From CAMTVQ01 sp947085255 (GTDB lineage: Bacteria; Bacteroidota; Bacteroidia; Sphingobacteriales; Sphingobacteriaceae), in contig CAMTVQ010000004.1 of the NCBI GenBank assembly GCA_947085255.1, positions 1-64,000 of the forward strand: DNA of 64,000 nucleotides, read 5' to 3'. The notes under the pieces are model-generated. The model did no database searches. It had not been told where the DNA came from and saw only the letters and a program-made list of their open reading frames with translations. Of the stretch, positions 62,447 to 64,000 are shown piece by piece; position 1 is the stretch's first letter, and every line of letters begins with the position of its first letter. The translations under genes were made by a program, and so were the position numbers.

Positions 62447-63622
62447 TTACGCTTTTAATATTTCTCTTGAAATAACTAGTTTTTGGATTTCGGAAGTTCC
62501 CTCGCCAATGGTGCACAATTTAGCATCACGATAGAATTTTTCTACTGGAAAATCTTTGGTATAGCCATATCCACCAAATATTTGCACCCCTTCGGTAGCG
62601 CATCTTACAGCTACTTCTGAAGCGTAATATTTTGCCATTGCCGATTCTTTGGTCATTTTCAAGCCCTTCATCTTCATATCAGCAGCTTGGTAGGTAAGCA
62701 ATTCTGATGCTTCAATTTCTGTAGCCATATCTGCCAATTTAAAGCTTATTGCCTGAAAGTTTGCTATTGGCTGACCAAATTGCTCGCGTTCCTTGGCATA
62801 TTTTAAAGAAGCATCAAAAGCTCCTTTTGCAATACCTATAGAAAGTGCAGCAATAGAAATACGTCCACCGTCTAACACTTTCATGGCTTGTTTAAAGCCA
62901 TCTCCAACTTTACCCAGTACATTATCTTTGTGTATGCGGCAGTCTTGAAAAATCATTTCTGCTGTTTCGGAGCAGCGCATACCTAATTTATTTTCTTTTT
63001 TACCACCAGTAAAACCCGGAGTGCCGCGTTCTACCACAAATGCAGTAATACCGTTGCTATCTAATAAATCACCGGTACGTGCCAAAACAACAGCAATATC
63101 ACCTGATATACCATGTGTTATCCAGTTTTTAGCACCATTTAGTACCCAGTAATCGCCATCTTGTTTGGCTACACATTGCATACGCATAGCATCTGATCCT
63201 GTATTCGCTTCTGTTAGCCCCCACGCACCTATCCACTCTGCAGTTGCTAATTTAGGTAACCAACGCTTTTTTTGTTCTTCATTACCAAAGGCCAAAATAT
63301 GACCTGTACATAATGAGTTGTGTGCTGCTACGGATAATCCTAATGAACCACAAATACGCGCTACTTCTACAATAGTGGTAATGTATTCAAAATATCCAAA
63401 GCCGGAACCGCCGTATTCAGTAGGCACCAACACTCCCATTAAACCTAAATCGCCTAATTTCTTTAGCGTTTCGCGTGGAAATGTTTGTGCTTCGTCCCAT
63501 TCCATTACATACGGACGGATATGTTTTTCACCAAAATCGCGCACCATTTGTGCAATCATTTCTTGATTTTCGGTACCACCAAAGTTGATGTTTAATGCTT
63601 CGTCGAGTTGTGCGGCTTGCAT
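62447..63622 (-). CDS. Acyl-CoA dehydrogenase
   Basis: This FAD-dependent enzyme oxidises acyl-CoA at the alpha-beta carbons in beta-oxidation or branched amino-acid degradation. The 391 residues have GLTEANTGSDA, GEWIGAWGLT-like flavin contacts, RISIAALSIGIAKGAFD, the YGGYGYTKDFPVEKFYRDAK region and GEGTSEIQKLVISREIL. The chain length preferred cannot be told from sequence. Confidence 0.93.
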   Translation of the reverse strand: MQAAQLDEALNINFGGTENQEMIAQMVRDFGEKHIRPYVMEWDEAQTFPRETLKKLGDLGLMGVLVPTEYGGSGFGYFEYITTIVEVARICGSLGLSVAAHNSLCTGHILAFGNEEQKKRWLPKLATAEWIGAWGLTEANTGSDAMRMQCVAKQDGDYWVLNGAKNWITHGISGDIAVVLARTGDLLDSNGITAFVVERGTPGFTGGKKENKLGMRCSETAEMIFQDCRIHKDNVLGKVGDGFKQAMKVLDGGRISIAALSIGIAKGAFDASLKYAKEREQFGQPIANFQAISFKLADMATEIEASELLTYQAADMKMKGLKMTKESAMAKYYASEVAVRCATEGVQIFGGYGYTKDFPVEKFYRDAKLCTIGEGTSEIQKLVISREILKA

Positions 63623-63643
63623 AGTTTAATTTAAGTTAATGAG

Positions 63644-64000
63644 TTAATAGCCTGCTAAAGTAAGGATATTTTTCGAAATAGGCGCAATCACCTGCCTTCC
63701 GTTTAGAAAACCAAGCTCTATTACAAAACAAAAACCGTGTACCTGCGCATTTGCTTTTTGCACCAATTGTGCCGCCGCAAAAGCAGTACCACCTGTTGCT
63801 AATACATCATCATGTATCCATATTTTTTGTTGAGGTTCTATTGCATCCACTTGCAGCTCTATTGTTGCTGTGCCATACTCTAAATTATAGGTTTGCTGTA
63901 GCGTTTTACCTGGCAGCTTACCCGCTTTACGAATAGGAATAAACGGCACTTGTAGTGCTTGCGCAATTGCCATTCCAAACAAAAACCCTCTGCTTTCGAT
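63644..64000 (-). CDS. apt: Adenine phosphoribosyltransferase (5' end beyond window)
   Basis: The frame is open to the window edge, from residue I of an IESRGFLFGMA motif; only the last 119 codons are visible. PRPP-binding IHDDVLATGGTAFAAAQL and the Apt IESRGF motif are present. It makes AMP from adenine and PRPP in purine salvage. The acyl-CoA dehydrogenase starts 21 bp downstream. Confidence 0.9.
   Translation of the reverse strand: MESRGFLFGMAIAQALQVPFIPIRKAGKLPGKTLQQTYNLEYGTATIELQVDAIEPQQKIWIHDDVLATGGTAFAAAQLVQKANAQVHGFCFVIELGFLNGRQVIAPISKNILTLAGY

Overview
The window is a chromosomal segment of a member of the Bacteroidota (Bacteroidetes), probably close to the Chitinophagales/Sphingobacteriia. 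Evidence: a C-terminal type IX secretion (T9SS) sorting domain on two proteins, SprB-type and FSY/YC repeats in a giant adhesin, a propeller-type histidine kinase paired with a LytTR regulator, a CTnDOT-like integrase without the first catalytic Arg, and promoters of the Bacteroidetes TTTG-N18-TAnnTTTG form. Most of the window is AT-rich; the 6.9-12.5 kb gene looks distinctly more GC-rich.

Region 1 (1-16805) is a surface-protein and signalling locus, entirely on the minus strand. A giant adhesin runs off the left edge (open from its start at 6338, at least 2112 residues). Next come a C-terminal remnant of a DgkA-type kinase, a 1869-residue T9SS protein, a LytTR response regulator and its 998-residue histidine kinase. 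Direct repeats ACACTTA (TAAGTGT on the plus strand), spaced 21-22 bp, lie upstream of the adhesin, the T9SS protein and the regulator. They have the geometry of AgrA/ComE-type LytTR sites, so the locus reads as an autoregulated two-component system controlling two large surface proteins.

Region 2 (about 16.9-21.9 kb) is a small integrated element next to tRNA-Glu. It has a tight plus-strand cassette of phage-like but mostly unrecognised genes (one with a possible -1 frameshift, two paralogues flanking a beta-rich 352-residue protein, a receptor-binding-like protein and small membrane proteins), then a RelE/ParE-type toxin-antitoxin pair and a tyrosine recombinase. No terminase, portal, packaging ATPase or replication gene is visible. 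This is the best candidate here for something undescribed.

Region 3 (21.9-47.2 kb) is mainly core metabolism and cell-envelope functions: gap, pgk, tRNA-Arg, adk, obg, mnmE; an exopolysaccharide-like locus (YaiO barrel and an unknown protein on plus; Hpt, receiver, HEAT, GT2 and LTA-synthase-like genes on minus); gltA; an Omp28/T9SS protein; a metallo-beta-lactamase/rhodanese protein; an NfeD-type protease; DUF4905; a LysM/RlpA-like protein; a P-loop kinase; gyrB.

Region 4 (47.2-64 kb) is the classic transcription/translation block on the minus strand: xerC/D-like recombinase, hpf, four tRNAs, tuf, tRNA-Trp, secE, nusG, rplKAJL, rpoB and rpoC, preceded by rpsU, an acyl-CoA dehydrogenase and the end of apt at the right edge. 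All calls come from reading the sequence; no database search was run.
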